Positions 1-8,613 are shown, numbered from the stretch's first letter. The stretch is DNA of 64,000 nt from Conexibacter sp. CPCC 206217 (GCF_030646165.1 NZ_JAUTDO010000006.1:403094-467093), one strand, 5' to 3'. Numbers and translations: made by a program. Notes: generated by a model not told the origin, from the sequence alone.

Positions 1-110
1 ACCTGCGCCCCGCTGACACGGTCCGCGCGGCGGGCCTCGACCCGCGCGACGAAGCGCTCGTGCTGGAGGGCAACGCCGCGGCGCTGCTCGGATTGGAGCT
101 GACCGCATGA
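1..110 (+). CDS. C-terminal end of an amidohydrolase-like protein (partial)
   Basis: An open frame enters from the left edge and ends at the TGA at 108-110. The visible 35 residues end in a 'VLEGNAAALLGL' stretch. Amidohydrolase-2 type metal-dependent hydrolases commonly finish with a GNAARLLGL-like tail, so I infer that family; no catalytic residue is visible. The stop overlaps the ATG of the next gene (ATGA), which indicates one operon and translational coupling. The assignment rests only on this short tail. Confidence 0.5.
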   Translation, partial: LRPADTVRAAGLDPRDEALVLEGNAAALLGLELTA

Positions 111-1696
111 GCACGACCACCACCGACGTCGTCGTCGCGGGCGCCGGCCACAACAGCCTCATCACCGCCGCCTACCTGGCGGCGTCCGGGCGCGAGGTGG
201 TCGTGCTGGACTCGCGGGCGATCCCCGGCGGCGGCGCGGCCAGCGAGGAGCTGATGGCGCCGGGCTTCCTGCTCGACTCGTGCTCCACGGGCCACACGCT
301 GATCCAGAGCAACCCCCTGCTGGTCGACGACGAGCTCGGCTTGAGATCGCGCTACGGGCTGGAGTACCTGACGCCGGACCCGTTCGCCCACGTCGCGTTC
401 CCCGACGGGCAGCAGCTGACGGCGTGGATGGATGTCGAGCGCACGTGCGCGGAGATCGCCCGCTACTCGGCCGCCGATGCCGCGACCTACCGTCGTATGC
501 TGGGCGAATGGGACGAAGTCAAGGACATCTTCGGCGCCGCCAGTTGGACCCCGGTCGGCTTCGGTCCCTCGCTGGAGCAGCGCCTGCGCGAGCATCCGCG
601 CGGCTCGATCTGGCTCAAGCGCCGGGTGATGTCGGCGTGGGACGTGATCAAGCGCGAGTACGAGAGCAGACACGTGCAGTCGTTCATGCTCTGGCAGGCG
701 TACCAGACGCTCGTGCCGATCGACGCACCCGGCACCGGCCCGCTCGCCTACTCGATCGTCGCCGGGCGCCAGGCGCGCAGTTGGTCGATCCCCCGCGGCG
801 GCTCCGGCCAGCTGACTGACGCGCTCGTGCGCAGCATCGAGGACAACGGCGGCAACGTCCTGTGCGGGCGTCGCGTCGCGCGGCTCGTGCTCGAGGACGG
901 CCGCTGCGCCGGCGTCGAGACCGAGGCCGGCGACCGCTACCTGGCGCGCCAGGCGGTCGTCTCGACGATCCACCTCAAGCACCTCGTCGAGATGGCTCCG
1001 GCCGACGCGTGGCCGGAGGAGTTCCGCTACGGCGTCGAGACGTTCGACGTCGGCGTCTCGTGCATGGCGGTGCAGCTGGCGACCAATGCGCCGCCGGTCT
1101 TTCGCGGGTTCGACGGACCGCGCACGGCTGTGTCCGCCGGCCTCGCCGGCTGGCCGCAGCAGCTGATCGACGACTCGCGCACGCTGCGCGACGGCGGCTT
1201 CGTCGAGGACCCCGCGTGGGTGCTGGTCGCGACGCCGACGCTGATCGATCCCTCGCGCGCGCCCGAGGGCCACCACACGGTGAAGTTCCTCGCGGCGCAG
1301 TCGTACGGCTTCGAGGAGCGCAAGGAGGCGATCGCGGACCGCCTGCTGGATCGGCTCGAGGCAGTCACCGACGGCTTCGGCGGCGACGCGGTCCTGGAGC
1401 GGCTCGTGAAGGCGCCGGAGGACATCGAGCGCGCCAACGAGCACATGATCCGCGGCACCTTCCACGGCGGCGACCGCAGCATCGCGCAGAGCGGCGGCCT
1501 GCGCCCGATGCCCGGCTGGGCGCAGCACCGGATGCCGCTGCCCGGCCTCTACCAGACCGGCGGCAACACCCACCCGGGCGGCTCGATCACCGGCGGCCCC
1601 GGCCGCAACGCCGCGACCGTCCTGCTGCAGGACCTCGGCACGTCGATCGAGGAGGTGGTGGCCGATGGGCGTCGCGCGCGTGCGGGAGGCAGTTGA
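107..1696 (+). CDS. FAD-dependent oxidoreductase, phytoene-dehydrogenase-like (COG1233 type)
   Basis: This 529-residue protein begins with a dinucleotide-binding loop (GAGHNSLITAAYLAASG, residues about 11-27) followed by a beta strand ending in VVVLD, the usual ADP-ribose-binding fold of flavin amine oxidases and CrtI-like desaturases. Near the C-terminus GGNTHPGGSITGGPGRNAA (about 485-503) matches the conserved second FAD motif of the family. Proteins of this group oxidise or isomerise hydrophobic or amine substrates; the substrate here is unknown. The gene starts inside the ATGA overlap with the upstream gene and overlaps the next gene by 32 bases, so it is probably co-transcribed with the molybdenum hydroxylase genes. 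It may act in the same catabolic route rather than in carotenoid synthesis, since no other carotenoid gene is nearby. Confidence 0.8.
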   Translation: MSTTTTDVVVAGAGHNSLITAAYLAASGREVVVLDSRAIPGGGAASEELMAPGFLLDSCSTGHTLIQSNPLLVDDELGLRSRYGLEYLTPDPFAHVAFPDGQQLTAWMDVERTCAEIARYSAADAATYRRMLGEWDEVKDIFGAASWTPVGFGPSLEQRLREHPRGSIWLKRRVMSAWDVIKREYESRHVQSFMLWQAYQTLVPIDAPGTGPLAYSIVAGRQARSWSIPRGGSGQLTDALVRSIEDNGGNVLCGRRVARLVLEDGRCAGVETEAGDRYLARQAVVSTIHLKHLVEMAPADAWPEEFRYGVETFDVGVSCMAVQLATNAPPVFRGFDGPRTAVSAGLAGWPQQLIDDSRTLRDGGFVEDPAWVLVATPTLIDPSRAPEGHHTVKFLAAQSYGFEERKEAIADRLLDRLEAVTDGFGGDAVLERLVKAPEDIERANEHMIRGTFHGGDRSIAQSGGLRPMPGWAQHRMPLPGLYQTGGNTHPGGSITGGPGRNAATVLLQDLGTSIEEVVADGRRARAGGS

Positions 1697-3932
1697 GGAC
1701 CACCACCACGTCGACCCCGACGCCAAGCCCGGCGTCGGCGTCGCGATGCGGCGGCGCGAGGACGCGCGGATCCTGCGCGGGCAGGGCCGCTACGTCGATG
1801 ACATCGAGCGGCCAGGTCAGCTGCACGCGGCGTTCGTGCGCAGCTCCTACGCGCGTGCGCGGATCGTCTCGATCGCGGCGCCCGAGGAGGCCGACGGCGT
1901 CGTCGCGATCCTGACCGCGGAGGACCTCGGCGCGCGCGTGCGGCCGAGCAACGTGGGCAGAGCGCCCGGCGTGACGATCCCCGACGGCGTCGGCCATCCC
2001 GTGCTGGCCCCCGGCGAGGTTCGCTACGTCGGGCAGCCGCTCGCGCTCGTCGTCGCAGCCACGCGCGCGCTCGCCGAGGACGCGGCGGAGCGGGTCGCGG
2101 TCGAGTACGAACCGCTCGATCCGGTCGTGGACGCGCGCACCGCGCCCGAGATGCTGCTGCGGATCTCGAAGTCCGGCGGCGACGTGGACGGCGTCTTCGC
2201 CGCCGCCGAGCACGTCGTCGAGGGCAGCTACAAGCTGCCGCGGACGATCGCCGCGCCGATGGAGACGCGCGGCGGGATCGCCGAGTACGACGCGGGCGAC
2301 GACCAGCTGACGGTGTGGGTCTCCGCGCAGGACCCGCACCGCCCGCGCGGCCAGCTGTCGCACATCCTCGGCCGCCCCGACGACACGATCCGCGTGATCG
2401 TGCCGGACGTCGGCGGCGCGTTCGGCAGCAAGGGCGCGGTGCCGGCCGAGGTCGCCGCGATCTGCGTCGCCGCGATGCAGCTGGGGCGCCCGGTCAAGTG
2501 GGTCGAGGACCGGCTCGAGAACTTCCAGGCCGCCTACCAGGGGCGCGGGATGGAGGCGGACGTCGCGCTGGCGTTCGACGCCGACGCGCGCCTGCTCGCG
2601 ATCCGCACGTCGATCTTCGCCGACGTGGGCGCCTACCTCTACACGAACTCGCCGACGCCGGGGCAGACGGCGGCGCTGCTGATGTGCGGCGTCTACGACG
2701 TCTCGACCGCGTCGGTCGAGCTGTACGGCGCCCGCACCGACAAGACGCCGACCGGGCCGCTGCGCGGCGCCGGGCGCCCGGAGGCGGCGTACTTCCTGGA
2801 GGCGGCGATGGACGCCGCGGCGCTGCGGCTCGGGATCGACCGCGTCGAGCTGCGGCGGCGCAACCTCGTGAGCAGCTTCCCGCACAAGACACCGCTGGGA
2901 TTCACGTACGACTCCGGCGACTACGACAGGCTGCTCGACGTCGCTCTGGACCTGCTCGACGATGCGCCTGCGGGCGACGATCGGTACGTCGTCGGACAGG
3001 CGGTCGCGATGTACGTCGAGCGCGCCGGCGGGCAGTGGGAGAGTGCCGACGTGTCGGTCGAGCCGAGCGGGCGCGTGGTCGTGCGCAGCGGCTCCTCGCC
3101 GCACGGCCAGGGCCACGAGACGACCTTCGCGCAGATCGTCGCCGAGCGTCTCGGGATCGCGATGGACGACGTCGTCCTGCGCTTCGGCGACAGCGCCGTC
3201 GTCCCGCGCGGCGTCGGGACGTTCGCGAGCCGCTCCGCCGCGATGGGCGGCTCCGCGATCGTGAAGGCGCTGGAACGGATCGTCGCGCAGGCGCGGCCGT
3301 TGGCGGCATTGTTGTCGGACGCCGATCTGGACGATGTGGTGTGGGAGACGGGGCGGTTCGTCGTGGGCGACCGCACCGTCACGCTCCGCGAGGTCGCGAG
3401 ACTCGCCTACACGCCGACGAGGCTCCCGCCCGGCACCGACGTCGGCCTGCACGCGTCCGCGCGCTTCCATTCGCCGCAGGTGTTCGGCTCCGGCGCGTAC
3501 GGGGCGACCGTGCGGATCGACCGCGAGACCGGGATCCTGGAGATCGTCCAGCTCGTCGGCGTCGACGACGGCGGCGTCGTGATCAACCCGCTGCTCGCGC
3601 ACGGGCAGGTGATCGGCGGGATCGCGCATGCGATCGGCGGCCTGCTGGTCGAAGAGGCCGTCCACGACGAGGCCGGCCAGTTGCGGACCGCTTCGTTCGC
3701 CGACTACAGCCTGCCGACGGCGGCCGAGATGCCGCGCGTGTCGATCGGGGTGGTCGAGACGCCCTCGCCGCACAACCCGCTCGGCGCGAAGGGCCTCGGC
3801 GAGGGCGGCACGATCGGGACGCTTCCGGCCGTCGCCAACGCCGTCGCCGACGCGCTCGGCGGCCGCCACGTCGACCCGCCTTACACCGCAGACAAGTTGT
3901 GGCTTGCACTTCAGGAGATGGCGCAGAGATGA
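1665..3932 (+). CDS. Molybdopterin-binding large subunit of a CO-dehydrogenase/xanthine-dehydrogenase-type hydroxylase (CoxL-like)
   Basis: The 755-residue length is normal for the molybdenum-cofactor subunit of the xanthine oxidase family. The N-terminal a/b hammerhead domain (about 30-150) contains the RILRGQGRYVDDI segment. VGGAFGSKG (about 248) and PLRGAGRPEA (about 364) are cofactor-binding loops, and GAKGLGEGGTIG (about 706) carries the catalytic glutamate. The PLRGAGR loop lacks the active-site cysteine motif AYRCSFR of true form-I CO dehydrogenase, so this is a form-II or other hydroxylase, perhaps acting on an N-heterocycle or aldehyde. The ATG is preceded by a strong GAGGAGGTGG ribosome site inside the previous gene. 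The stop overlaps the start of the CoxG-like gene. Confidence 0.88.
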   Translation: MGVARVREAVEDHHHVDPDAKPGVGVAMRRREDARILRGQGRYVDDIERPGQLHAAFVRSSYARARIVSIAAPEEADGVVAILTAEDLGARVRPSNVGRAPGVTIPDGVGHPVLAPGEVRYVGQPLALVVAATRALAEDAAERVAVEYEPLDPVVDARTAPEMLLRISKSGGDVDGVFAAAEHVVEGSYKLPRTIAAPMETRGGIAEYDAGDDQLTVWVSAQDPHRPRGQLSHILGRPDDTIRVIVPDVGGAFGSKGAVPAEVAAICVAAMQLGRPVKWVEDRLENFQAAYQGRGMEADVALAFDADARLLAIRTSIFADVGAYLYTNSPTPGQTAALLMCGVYDVSTASVELYGARTDKTPTGPLRGAGRPEAAYFLEAAMDAAALRLGIDRVELRRRNLVSSFPHKTPLGFTYDSGDYDRLLDVALDLLDDAPAGDDRYVVGQAVAMYVERAGGQWESADVSVEPSGRVVVRSGSSPHGQGHETTFAQIVAERLGIAMDDVVLRFGDSAVVPRGVGTFASRSAAMGGSAIVKALERIVAQARPLAALLSDADLDDVVWETGRFVVGDRTVTLREVARLAYTPTRLPPGTDVGLHASARFHSPQVFGSGAYGATVRIDRETGILEIVQLVGVDDGGVVINPLLAHGQVIGGIAHAIGGLLVEEAVHDEAGQLRTASFADYSLPTAAEMPRVSIGVVETPSPHNPLGAKGLGEGGTIGTLPAVANAVADALGGRHVDPPYTADKLWLALQEMAQR

Positions 3933-4651
3933 AGATCACGAACGAGTTCGACGTCAGCGTCCCGCTCGCGCAGACGTGGACGACGATGCTCGACGTCCCG
4001 CGCGTGGCGCGCGCGCTGCCGGGCGCGAAGATCGATCCGGAGAGCGACGGCGGCGTCTACCGCGGCACGATGAAGATCAAGCTCGGCCCCGTCACGACGG
4101 AGTACGCCGGCACCGCCAGAATCGAGGACGTCGACGACGACGACCACATCGCCCGCTTCCGCGTCGAGGGCCGCGAGGCGAAGGGCCAGGGAGCCGCGGC
4201 CGCGGCGATCTCCCTGCGTCTGAGCGATGCCGGCGGCGCGACCCACGTCGTGGTCGTGACCGACATGCAGGTGACCGGCCGCCAGGCTCAGTTCGGCCGC
4301 GGCCTGATGGAAGAGGTGGCAGGAGCGATCCTGGCCGACTTCGCGGTGCGGTTGGAGCGGGAGCTGCGGGGCGGGGGAGGCGAACCCAACCTGAACGGTG
4401 CAGGTGCTCCGTCACCCCGCTTCGACGACGCCGACGAGGCGCTCGACGTCAGCTCCGCGGTTCGCGGTCCGCTTCTCCAACGAGCGGCTTTGATCGGCGG
4501 CGGAACCCTCGTCGGGATCGTCTTGGGAGTGATCATCGGAGCACTCCTCCGACGCAGACCCACTCCGACTCCGCCCCCGTGGGGGCCGTACCCCGGCTGG
4601 CCGCCGTACCTGCCGCCCGGCGGGCCGCCGCAGGGAGCGGGGCCGGCGTGA
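3929..4651 (+). CDS. CoxG-like SRPBCC protein with a C-terminal membrane anchor
   Basis: The 240-residue product begins with a SRPBCC lipid/ligand-binding fold of the carbon monoxide dehydrogenase subunit G family (residues 1-150, with DVPRVARALPGAKID near residue 25). A hydrophobic helix lies at about 185-207 (LVGIVLGVIIGALL), followed by a proline-rich tail. CoxG-type proteins are thought to help assemble or recruit the molybdenum hydroxylase to the membrane, and the anchor fits that. The start codon overlaps the coxL-like stop (ATGA), and the stop overlaps the GTG start of the FAD-subunit gene (GTGA). The family assignment is firm; the precise role is inferred. Confidence 0.85.
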   Translation: MKITNEFDVSVPLAQTWTTMLDVPRVARALPGAKIDPESDGGVYRGTMKIKLGPVTTEYAGTARIEDVDDDDHIARFRVEGREAKGQGAAAAAISLRLSDAGGATHVVVVTDMQVTGRQAQFGRGLMEEVAGAILADFAVRLERELRGGGGEPNLNGAGAPSPRFDDADEALDVSSAVRGPLLQRAALIGGGTLVGIVLGVIIGALLRRRPTPTPPPWGPYPGWPPYLPPGGPPQGAGPA

Positions 4652-5448
4652 AGCCCGCCGCGTTCGACTACGCGGCACCGCGCACGCTCGACGAGGCGCT
4701 GGCGCTGCTCGACGGCGACGACGACGCGAAGGCGATCGCGGGCGGGCAGAGCCTCGTGCCGGTGATGAACTTCCGTCTCGCGACCCCCGCGCGGCTGGTC
4801 GACCTCAACGGCATCGCGGAATTGACGTACCTGCGCCGCCGCGACGGCGCGCTGCGGATCGGTGCGCTGACGCGGCACGCGACGCTGGAGCACTCCGAGC
4901 TGGTCGCGCGCGCCGCGCCGCTGCTGCGCCAGGCGGTCAAGCACGTCGGCCACCCGGCGATCCGCACGCGCGGCACGATCGGCGGGTCCTGCTCGCACGC
5001 CGACCCGACCGCCGAGCTGCCGGTCGCGCTGACCGCGCTCGACGCCCGCTTCCACCTGCGCTCCCGCACGGGCGAGCGCGTCCTCGAAGCGAGCGACTTC
5101 TTCGTCTCGCAGCTGACGACGGCGCTGGAGGAGGGCGAGCTGGTGGTCGAGATCGAGATCCCGCCGCTCCCGCCCGGCGCCCGCACCGCCTTCGAGGAGT
5201 ACGCCCGCACCCACGGTGACTGGGCGATCTGCGGAGCGGCGGTCGTGGTGGCGCCGGAGCACGCCGCCATCGCCCTGCTCGGCGCCGGCCCGACCCCGCG
5301 CCGCGCCTCCGCGGCAGAGGCCGCGCTGCTCGCCGGCGCCTCCGCCGCCGAGGCTGCCGCGCTCGCCGGCGCGTTGCTGGCCGACCCGTGGAAGCGATCG
5401 CTGACGACGTCGCTCGTACGCGACGCGCTGCAGGAGGCCGGAGCATGA
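4648..5448 (+). CDS. FAD-binding medium subunit of the molybdenum hydroxylase (CoxM-like)
   Basis: This 266-residue protein carries both FAD-binding signatures of the family: AGGQSLVPVMNFRL (about 30-43) and TIGGSCSHADPTAELP (about 110-125). It passes electrons between the 2Fe-2S subunit and an external acceptor. The GTG start overlaps the stop of the CoxG-like gene. The last third is alanine-rich (RASAAEAALLAGASAAEAA), as is common in high-GC relatives. The gene order L-G-M-S differs from the classical M-S-L order, but all four parts are present and coupled. Confidence 0.88.
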   Translation: MKPAAFDYAAPRTLDEALALLDGDDDAKAIAGGQSLVPVMNFRLATPARLVDLNGIAELTYLRRRDGALRIGALTRHATLEHSELVARAAPLLRQAVKHVGHPAIRTRGTIGGSCSHADPTAELPVALTALDARFHLRSRTGERVLEASDFFVSQLTTALEEGELVVEIEIPPLPPGARTAFEEYARTHGDWAICGAAVVVAPEHAAIALLGAGPTPRRASAAEAALLAGASAAEAAALAGALLADPWKRSLTTSLVRDALQEAGA

Positions 5449-5489
5449 TCGCCTCCCCCGTCGCCGCTCACCAGGAGGCTCAGGCATGA
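5445..5489 (+). CDS. 14-residue coupling mini-ORF between the M and S subunit genes
   Basis: An ATG at 5445 overlaps the stop of the FAD-subunit gene (ATGA). It opens a 14-codon frame (MIASPVAAHQEAQA) whose TGA overlaps the ATG of the 2Fe-2S subunit gene (ATGA again). The frame contains the AGGAGG ribosome site of the next gene. It could keep ribosomes moving across the 37-base gap between the two subunit genes. It may equally be a by-product of the frequent GCATGA ends in this genome. There is no sign that the peptide itself has a function. Confidence 0.3.
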   Translation: MIASPVAAHQEAQA

Positions 5490-5980
5490 GAATCGCCGTC
5501 GAGGTCAACGGGACGGTGCACGTCGCCGACGTCGAGCCGCGGATGCTGCTGTCGGACTTCCTGCGACACGAGCTGGGGCTGACGGGGACGCACGTCGGCT
5601 GCGAGCACGGCGTCTGCGGGGCTTGCACGATCCAGGTCGACGGCGCGCCGACGCGCGCCTGCCTGATGTTCGCCGTCCAGGCCGCGGGTCGCTCGATCCG
5701 CACCGTCGAGGCGCTCGCCGACGCGGACGGCACGCTCAATCCACTCCAACGAGCGTTCCACGAGCACCACGCGCTGCAGTGCGGCTTCTGCACGGCAGGC
5801 TTCCTGATGACGCTGGAGCCGTTCGTCCGCGACCACCCGGACGCGAGCGAGCACGAGATCCGCGCGGAGGTGGCCGGCAACCTCTGCCGCTGCACCGGCT
5901 ACGAGGGCATCGTCGCGGCCGTCAGACAGGCCGCCGCCGAGCGCGTCGCCGACCTCAGCTCCGTCGTCGATCCGGCGTAA
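5486..5980 (+). CDS. 2Fe-2S small subunit of the molybdenum hydroxylase (CoxS-like)
   Basis: This 164-residue iron-sulfur subunit has the plant-type ferredoxin cluster motif CEHGVCGACTIQVDG (about 38-52). The second all-alpha cluster domain carries CGFCTAGFLM (about 98) and CRCTGYEG (about 134). These eight cysteines are the hallmark of xanthine-oxidase-family small subunits. AGGAGG lies 9 bases before the ATG. It is the last gene of the operon that starts upstream of the window, and a strong hairpin follows directly. Confidence 0.92.
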   Translation: MRIAVEVNGTVHVADVEPRMLLSDFLRHELGLTGTHVGCEHGVCGACTIQVDGAPTRACLMFAVQAAGRSIRTVEALADADGTLNPLQRAFHEHHALQCGFCTAGFLMTLEPFVRDHPDASEHEIRAEVAGNLCRCTGYEGIVAAVRQAAAERVADLSSVVDPA

Positions 5981-5984
5981 AACG

Positions 5985-6037
5985 CCGAGGAGCGGTCGTT
6001 TACTGGTCTCACAGACCAGTAAACGACCGCTCCTCGG
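5985..6037. terminator. Perfect 25-bp hairpin between convergent genes
   Basis: The arms 5985-6009 and 6013-6037 are exact reverse complements with a 3-base loop (CAC). The hairpin lies 5 bases after the CoxS-like stop and 41 bases beyond the stop of the minus-strand M24 gene. It can therefore act as a bidirectional terminator. There is no T-run, as is usual for terminators in very GC-rich bacteria. Confidence 0.75.
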
Positions 6038-6077
6038 GCGGGCGCGCGCTCGGGCGAGCGCCGCGCCCGGTTCATGG

Positions 6078-7475
6078 CTAGATGAGCGACGACGCGCCGG
6101 GGTCGGCGACGTGGCCGTTGCCCGTTCCATTCGACGCGCTGGTGGGGATCCGCGGGTAGGCCAGGCCGGCCTCGTGGTCGAGGATCGTGTTGCGGTCCGA
6201 TGTCACCTCTCGTTCCATCGGCAGGGCGCCGCCGGTGGTGTACATCGGGCGCCCGGCGACGAGCAGGTCCTCGGCCGGGAAGCGCGTGATGACCTCGCAG
6301 CCGGTCGCGGTCACGACCAGCTCCTCCTCGATCCGCGCGGCCGACCAGCCGTCGGTCGACGGCCAGAAGGTCTCCAGCGCGAAGACCATGCCCTCCTGGA
6401 TCACCTCGGGGTGGTCGAGCGAGACGAGACGGCTGAAGACCGGCTTCTCCCAGATCGTCAGGCCGATGCCGTGGCCGAACTGCAGCGCGAACGCGTCCTC
6501 CTCGTTGGCGAAGCCGAACTCCTGCGCCTTCGGCCAGACGGATGCGACGTCGGCGGTCGTGGCGCCCGGTCTGATCAGCGCGATCGCGGCGTCGAGCAGG
6601 TAACGACAGCGCTTGTAGGCGTCGATCAGCGCACGCGAGGCGCCGCCGACCGCGAACGTGCGGTAGTAGCACGTGCGGTAGCCGTTGTAGCTGTGCAGGA
6701 TGTCGAAGTAGGCGGGGTCGCCGGGGCGCATCGCGCGGTCGGAGAAGACGTGCGGGTGCGGGTTGCAGCGCTCGCCGGAGATCGCGTTGACGCCCTCGAC
6801 GAACTCCGAGCCGGCCTCGTAGAGGACCTTGTTGGCGAGCGCGACGGCGTCGCTCTCGCGGAAACCCGGGCGCATCGCCTGATAGAGATGGTCGTAGGCC
6901 ATGTCGACCATCGAGCAGGCCTGGTTCAGCAGCAGGATCTCGTCCTGCGTCTTGATCATGCGCGCCTCCTGCATGACCTGCTGACCGTCGACGACCTGCA
7001 CACCGGCCTTCTGCAGCGCGAACAGCACCTCCGGCTCGACCGCGTCGATGCCGACGGGCTCGCCCAGCAGGTCGTGCTCGGCCAGTTCGGCGCGGATCTT
7101 CTCGGCGACGGCCTCGGCGCGGCCGGACTGGGGCGACATCGCCCCGCGCATCGTCGAGATGCCAGCGCGCGAGCGGCCTTCACCGAGCCACGGGTTGTGC
7201 AGCTGGTGATGACGGGCGGCCGAGCCGAAGTCCCACATGACCGGCTTCTCGTTGCGCGGCAGCAGGCAGAAACGCGCCAGCTTGTCCTGCGCCCACGTGC
7301 CGATGTGCGTCGCGGTGATGTACCGGACGTTGTTCATGTCGAAGCACAGCAGCGCACCGAGCGACGACTCGTCGAGGATCTTTCTGACGCGTGCGAGACG
7401 CTCGTCGCGGAGTCGGTCGAAGCGGATCCGCTCCTCCCAGTCGACGCCTTGCACGCCATAGCTGTGGATGCTCAT
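6078..7475 (-). CDS. M24-family (creatinase/Xaa-Pro peptidase-like) hydrolase
   Basis: The 465-residue protein has a creatinase N-terminal domain (about 1-190) and a pita-bread M24 domain. FGHGIGLTIWEKPVF and ALETFWPSTDG supply a metal-type His and Glu. The stretch FDILHSYNGYRTCYYRTF keeps the first metal Asp but has Cys where peptidases have the second Asp (SDxTRTF). A true dimetal peptidase is therefore doubtful, and a creatinase-like C-N hydrolase is more likely. The start at 7475 is chosen because GGAGAG lies 7 bases upstream and the LacI-type operator at 7496-7509 would otherwise fall in the gene. It is divergent from the dehydrogenase gene at 7628 and shares its regulatory region. Confidence 0.75.
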   Translation of the reverse strand: MSIHSYGVQGVDWEERIRFDRLRDERLARVRKILDESSLGALLCFDMNNVRYITATHIGTWAQDKLARFCLLPRNEKPVMWDFGSAARHHQLHNPWLGEGRSRAGISTMRGAMSPQSGRAEAVAEKIRAELAEHDLLGEPVGIDAVEPEVLFALQKAGVQVVDGQQVMQEARMIKTQDEILLLNQACSMVDMAYDHLYQAMRPGFRESDAVALANKVLYEAGSEFVEGVNAISGERCNPHPHVFSDRAMRPGDPAYFDILHSYNGYRTCYYRTFAVGGASRALIDAYKRCRYLLDAAIALIRPGATTADVASVWPKAQEFGFANEEDAFALQFGHGIGLTIWEKPVFSRLVSLDHPEVIQEGMVFALETFWPSTDGWSAARIEEELVVTATGCEVITRFPAEDLLVAGRPMYTTGGALPMEREVTSDRNTILDHEAGLAYPRIPTSASNGTGNGHVADPGASSLI

Positions 7476-7495
7476 GCCGAGGCTCTCCCATTGGT

Positions 7496-7509
7496 TGCAA
7501 ACGATTGCA
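7496..7509 (-). promoter_or_regulatory. LacI-type operator for the M24 gene (TGCAAACGATTGCA)
   Basis: The 14-base near-palindrome TGCAAACGATTGCA lies 20 bases upstream of the M24 start. A minus-strand -10-like hexamer TAGGGT (7511-7516) sits just before it. This is the same -10/operator arrangement as at 24107-24128. Binding here would block transcription start. Confidence 0.75.
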
Positions 7510-7555
7510 CACCCTACCACGGACGGCTTCATACCGGGCGAATACTGACGCGATC

Positions 7556-7585
7556 TTGACGAGAGCGAACGGGCCTGTGTAGCCT
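7556..7585 (+). promoter_or_regulatory. Promoter of the GND-type dehydrogenase gene
   Basis: TTGACG (7556-7561) and TAGCCT (7580-7585) form a sigma-70-like promoter with an 18-base spacer. The LacI-type operator begins 3 bases downstream, over the expected transcription start. Confidence 0.6.
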
Positions 7586-7587
7586 GT

Positions 7588-7601
7588 TGCAAACGTTTGC
7601 A
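7588..7601 (+). promoter_or_regulatory. LacI-type operator, perfect palindrome TGCAAACGTTTGCA
   Basis: This is the only fully symmetric TGCAAAC-GTTTGCA copy in the window. It lies between the promoter and the ATG at 7628, 26 bases from the start codon. LacI-family dimers typically bind such even palindromes with a central CG. Confidence 0.8.
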
Positions 7602-7627
7602 GAAACATCGGAGATAGGAAGGTGTCC

Positions 7628-8584
7628 ATGGCATCTGTCGATAGCTCGCTGAGGCTCGGTTGGGCTGGCGCGGGCCGGATGGGGTCGGCGCTGATCACGC
7701 GGCTGCTCAACGCGGGATACGACGTGACCGTCTACAACCGCACGCGCTCTAAGGCCGAGCCGCTGGCGGCGCTGGGCGCGACGCTCGTCGACACGCCTGC
7801 CGAGCTGGGCTCCTGCGACGTCGTCTTCACGATGGTCGCCGGGACGAGAGACATCATGGAGGTCGTGCTCGGCCCGCAGGGGATCCTCTCCGGCGAGCGC
7901 AAGCCGAGCCTGATCGTCGACAGCACGACGGTCTCGCCGGCCGCCGGCGAGGCAGTTCGCGCCGGGGCCGCCGAGTTGGGCGTCGGGATGCTGGCGGCGC
8001 CGGTCTCCGGCAACCCGAAGGTCGTCGAGACCGGCAACCTGACGGTCTGCGTCTCCGGGCCCGAGGATGCGTGGGAGCAGGCGAAGCCGATGCTGGAGAT
8101 CTTCGGCAAGGGCGTCACGTACGTCGGCGAGGGCGAGCGCGCCCGCCTCGTGAAGGTCTGCCACAACCTGATGCTCGGCGTCGTCTCGCAGTGCCTGGCC
8201 GAGATCACGGTGCTGGCCGAGAAGGGCGGCGTCTCGCGCGCCGACTTCCTCGACTTCCTCAACGACAGCGTCATGGGCTCGGTTTTCACGCGCTACAAGA
8301 CGCCGGCGTACGTGAACCTCGATTACACGCCGACGTTCACCCCGGCGCTGCTGCTGAAGGACTTCCACCTCGGCTTCGAGGCCGCCCAGTCGCTCGGCGT
8401 CCCGATGCCGGTCGCCGCGACGACCCAGGAGGTCGTCCAGCAGCTGATCGGCCACGGCTACACCGACGTCGACTTCGCCGCCCTCCTGACCCTCCAGGCC
8501 CGCACCTCCGGCTACGAGATCGAGTCCGAGGGCGCCGACGTCACCGACGGCCTCGAGCCCCCGGTGCCGGTCGCGGCAAGCTGA
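7628..8584 (+). CDS. NAD(P)-dependent 3-hydroxyacid/6-phosphogluconate-type dehydrogenase
   Basis: This 318-residue protein belongs to the 3-hydroxyisobutyrate dehydrogenase superfamily. The Rossmann motif GWAGAGRMGSALITRLL (about 11-27) is followed by VYNRTRSK, suggesting NADP preference. APVSGNPKVVETGNLTV (about 122-138) is the substrate-binding SG motif, and KVCHNLMLGV (about 175) contains the catalytic lysine. It probably oxidises a small hydroxyacid in the LacI-controlled route. ATG 7628 is preferred over GTG 7622 because AGGAAGG is correctly spaced only for the ATG. A hairpin terminator follows. Confidence 0.82.
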   Translation: MASVDSSLRLGWAGAGRMGSALITRLLNAGYDVTVYNRTRSKAEPLAALGATLVDTPAELGSCDVVFTMVAGTRDIMEVVLGPQGILSGERKPSLIVDSTTVSPAAGEAVRAGAAELGVGMLAAPVSGNPKVVETGNLTVCVSGPEDAWEQAKPMLEIFGKGVTYVGEGERARLVKVCHNLMLGVVSQCLAEITVLAEKGGVSRADFLDFLNDSVMGSVFTRYKTPAYVNLDYTPTFTPALLLKDFHLGFEAAQSLGVPMPVAATTQEVVQQLIGHGYTDVDFAALLTLQARTSGYEIESEGADVTDGLEPPVPVAAS

Positions 8585-8613
8585 ATCAGTCGTACTGACA
8601 TATGAACTGACCG

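Noticed and set aside
1587..3869. Long minus-strand open frames opposite the coxL-like gene and many others like it
   Set aside because: They are antisense frames kept open by the high GC content. They show Arg/Ala/Pro-rich low-complexity translation and no family motifs.
1665..5980. True aerobic CO dehydrogenase (form I cox operon)
   Set aside because: The large subunit has PLRGAGR where form I has the cysteine-containing AYRCSFR loop, and the accessory genes coxDEF are absent.
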